DNA of 8,044 bases, from the NCBI GenBank assembly GCA_016795125.1, contig JAEUIG010000540.1, positions 1 through 8,044 of the forward strand, given 5' to 3'. This DNA comes from Planctomycetaceae bacterium. GTDB taxonomy: Bacteria; Planctomycetota; Planctomycetia; Planctomycetales; Planctomycetaceae. The notes below the pieces were generated by a model. It did no database searches and was not told where the DNA came from. It saw nothing but the letters and a program-made list of their open reading frames with translations. The first letter of the stretch is position 1; the number at the start of each line of letters is the position of its first letter. The position numbers and the translations under genes are program-made. This document shows, piece after piece, positions 6,355 to 8,044 of the stretch.

Positions 6355-6432
6355 GGTGGGCTGTGCCGACGAGTACGGTGCGTCTCGACGCACTTTGGCT
6401 GCTGCGTGCGGTGCGGCGAGCCGCACCCTACG
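6350..6432. repeat. Hairpin-rich repeat between convergent genes, possible two-way terminator
   Basis: The outer arms CGTAGGGTG (6350-6358) and CACCCTACG (6424-6432) are perfectly complementary. Inside are two further hairpins: GTGCGT-CTCG-ACGCAC (6378-6393) and GGTGCGG-CGAG-CCGCACC (6410-6427); the last shares bases with the right outer arm, so alternative folds exist. It lies between the ends of the BtpA gene (plus) and the SDR gene (minus) and supplies the BtpA stop codon. 'GTAGGGTG...CACCCTAC' bounded elements are, from memory, common intergenic repeats in planctomycetes. Confidence 0.6.
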
Positions 6433-6449
6433 TTCTGAACTCCAACGAT

Positions 6450-7430
6450 TCAGATGCGATGCTCGGCGCGCTCGAAATAGATCAGCTGTGGAATGGCGGC
6501 GATCGAATCCGGGTGATACAGGCGCTGAAGGGCTTGCGGGTCGAACAGTTCGGCGTGCAGGCGCGCATTGCGGCAGCGCTTGTTGAGTCCGGTCGTGCGC
6601 CGGCCTACCGCGGAATCCGGGTCGAACGTCGTCGTCGGCGCGCCGATCTCCCGGGCCAACGCGGAATAAAACTCGCCGCGCGTCACCGGGCGGTCGTCGC
6701 AGATGAGAATGACCTGCGAAGTCTCGCGCCCTTCGACGACCTTGCAGACGAGTGCGTCCGCATCATCGACGTGAATCAGGTTCAGCCAAGCGTCCGGCGA
6801 TCCGGCGACCGGAGTGCCCGCCCGAAGCTGGTCGACGCGGCCGATCAGGCGTCCGGGGCCGTAAATGCCGGCGAGGCGGAGGATTGTGAGCCGGCATGAG
6901 CTTGCCGGCGCGTTGCAGATCTCCTGTAGATTCTGCTCGGCTTCCAGCGTGAGCCGGCCCCCTTCGGTCGTTGGTTCCGTGGCAGAGTCTTCGTCGATCC
7001 ACGCCCCGTCGGACTGACCGTACACGCTGGTGCTGGAGATATAGACGATGTGCCGGACGCGCGTGTGCATCGCCCGCACGAGGTTCGTGACGCCGTCCAC
7101 CAGCAGCGTCCGCTTGGGAACTCCGCTGCCGGCATCATGGGCGAGGGCGATCAGCATGACGTCGGCCGCCGGGAGCGCCGCCAGCGTCGCCGGGTCGAGG
7201 ACATCGCCGACGATCGGCGTATGCCCCTGATCCTTGATCGACGCCCCTTTTTCCGGCGAGCGCGTCAGGGCGGTGATCCGATGCCCGTTCTGTTCGAGGT
7301 CGGCGATCCGGTGGCCCAGGTAGCCGTACCCGACGATGAGAATGTGCAACCGCTCGTACGGCTCGTCGTCAGTGCCCTCGGCGACTTCATCGTGGAATAG
7401 TTCGCTCATGCGTGGCTGTTCAAAGGACAT
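6450..7430 (-). CDS. Atypical NAD(P)-binding SDR / epimerase-like protein (YeeZ-like)
   Basis: With the ATG at 7430 the protein has 326 residues. About 28 polar, acidic residues precede a Rossmann fold: LHILIVGYGYLGHR holds the GxGxxG nucleotide loop (34-39). Further extended-SDR marks are GDVLDP, ISSTSVYG (131-138), LRLAGIYGPGR (184-194), NLIHVDDAD (217-225) and NKRCRNARL (283-291). The canonical catalytic YxxxK is absent: the place where it is expected reads GGRLTLEAE. This is known for atypical SDRs such as YeeZ-like proteins, so redox catalysis of the usual type is doubtful. Starts at 7469, 7430 and 7409 are all possible; 7430 is preferred because it overlaps the upstream gene by only 11 nt with a GGACGAAG stretch before it. 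The tail after NARL is unlike the usual FRYPTYREG ending. Substrate unknown. Confidence 0.82.
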   Translation of the reverse strand: MSFEQPRMSELFHDEVAEGTDDEPYERLHILIVGYGYLGHRIADLEQNGHRITALTRSPEKGASIKDQGHTPIVGDVLDPATLAALPAADVMLIALAHDAGSGVPKRTLLVDGVTNLVRAMHTRVRHIVYISSTSVYGQSDGAWIDEDSATEPTTEGGRLTLEAEQNLQEICNAPASSCRLTILRLAGIYGPGRLIGRVDQLRAGTPVAGSPDAWLNLIHVDDADALVCKVVEGRETSQVILICDDRPVTRGEFYSALAREIGAPTTTFDPDSAVGRRTTGLNKRCRNARLHAELFDPQALQRLYHPDSIAAIPQLIYFERAEHRI

Positions 7431-7968
7431 CTTCGTCCGGCGGCGAGCCGGCCCGGTCGACTCTAACATCGTAGGAAATCCGCCGGGTTGGAATCGCCGA
7501 TGCCAGCGTGGGCCATGCGGCGAGAATCCGCTCCAAAGCTTCGGTCAACGTGGGAACGATTTCGGCGTCCTCGGGAAACTTCCGTAAACACTCCATCGAG
7601 TTGTTGTTGAGGCTGTACAGCAGGACGTAGACCTTCGCCCGCAGTCGTCGCATGAAGTATCCCAGGTCGGTCGATCCCAGGTCGGTTCGCTGGAGCACCA
7701 CTTCGTCGTCGCTCCGCACGCGCTTGAGCCGCGCCAGCGTATTGCCCTGCGTGCGATAGAGGTAGTCGAACGCAAAGGCCCGTCGCAGTCGTCCCTCGGG
7801 ATCGAAGTGGTAGCAGGGCTCGGCGCCGAAGTAGATCGACCAGGCGCCGTTCGCCCGGCGCCCGGCGACGATCACCTCAGACTCGTCCCACGACTCAAAC
7901 TCGAAGCGCGTCGTCAGGGCCGTTGCCTCGGCGAACAGGTCTTCGCGATTCTCTTCGTGCCGCGCCAT
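7420..7968 (-). CDS. Uncharacterised 182-residue protein
   Basis: I do not recognise a named domain. The protein is soluble-looking, with no signal peptide or membrane segment. It begins MARHEENREDLFAEATALT, followed by a beta-rich middle (VIVAGRRANGAWSIYFGAEPCYHFD, interrupted by charged residues, about 32-56), then GRLRRAFAFDYLYRTQGNTLARL (59-81) and a charged helical part with MRRLRAKVYVLLYSL (106-120). Similar proteins seem familiar from planctomycete genomes, but that is memory only. The ATG at 7968 is the first possible start, since two in-frame TGA codons lie directly upstream; no clear ribosome site is seen. Its end overlaps the SDR start by 11 nt, so the two are probably co-translated and may share a process. 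GC-rich codon use resembles the neighbours. Confidence 0.75.
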   Translation of the reverse strand: MARHEENREDLFAEATALTTRFEFESWDESEVIVAGRRANGAWSIYFGAEPCYHFDPEGRLRRAFAFDYLYRTQGNTLARLKRVRSDDEVVLQRTDLGSTDLGYFMRRLRAKVYVLLYSLNNNSMECLRKFPEDAEIVPTLTEALERILAAWPTLASAIPTRRISYDVRVDRAGSPPDEDVL

Positions 7969-8044
7969 GGGACTTCATCAACCGCATGATCGGCCGTCGC
8001 CGGCCGCTGAATCCAAGTCAGGCAGTGCCGGAGGTCACCGGTTC
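7969..8044. other. Right-edge spacer without an assignable gene
   Basis: This stretch lies upstream of the minus-strand pair. It contains a small dyad, CGGCC-N6-GGCCG, around 7991-8006. No convincing promoter was found. Short frames reach the right edge on both strands but are too short to judge. Confidence 0.4.

Noticed and set aside
5110..6426. Minus-strand open frame of 438 codons
   Set aside because: Antisense to the kinase and BtpA-family genes; low-complexity Arg/Ala/Ser composition and no recognisable motif.
6228..6899. Plus-strand open frame across the BtpA gene end, repeat and SDR gene
   Set aside because: It crosses a hairpin-rich repeat and runs antisense to a clear Rossmann-fold gene, with no domain features of its own.
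7987..8044. Plus-strand ATG open to the right edge (MIGRRRPLNPSQ...)
   Set aside because: Only 19 codons are visible, no ribosome site precedes it, and the composition is not informative.
8018..8044. Possible tail of a minus-strand gene ending in TGA at 8020-8018
   Set aside because: Only eight codons are visible before the stop; any frame can do this by chance.

Overview
The window looks like chromosomal DNA from a planctomycete (Planctomycetota; Pirellula/Gimesia-type relatives are likely). The case rests on an exported 'membrane-bound dehydrogenase' beta-propeller of the Pirellula/Verrucomicrobium type, a matching Planctomycete-type c-type heme domain, weak or absent Shine-Dalgarno sites on several genes, high GC, and dispersed palindromic repeats between genes. 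This assignment comes from recognising families by eye; no database search was run.

Layout. The left edge (1-167, minus) holds the N-terminal part of a small membrane protein, divergent from the next gene. Positions 365-4322 (plus) are the most interesting part. They carry an exported propeller/HEAT protein with no heme site, then a compact DUF433 + DUF5615 toxin-antitoxin-like pair, then a separately exported HEAT + CxxCH cytochrome protein. From memory of this family, the propeller and the heme domain are usually one polypeptide of about 1000 residues. Here the two halves are separate genes, with the TA-like cassette exactly in the gap and a new signal peptide on the second half.

Positions 4323-4528 are an intergenic stretch with a tandem ACAGAGG-type motif and a long, near-perfect palindrome. 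Positions 4529-6354 (plus) hold a PfkB-family sugar kinase (fructokinase-like) followed by a BtpA/SgcQ-family TIM-barrel protein, probably one small sugar-metabolism unit. A hairpin-rich repeat (6350-6432) closes this unit and separates it from the convergent minus-strand pair. That pair is an uncharacterised 182-residue protein (7420-7968) whose end overlaps the start of an atypical NAD(P)-binding SDR/epimerase-like protein (6450-7430).

How the genes may work together (inference). The propeller and heme proteins would act outside the cytoplasmic membrane as an oxidation/electron-transfer pair, the propeller oxidising an unknown (perhaps sugar-like) substrate and passing electrons to the split-off cytochrome. 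The kinase and BtpA-like protein would act in the cytoplasm on a sugar or sugar phosphate. No RNA genes, CRISPR arrays, transposases or phage genes were seen.
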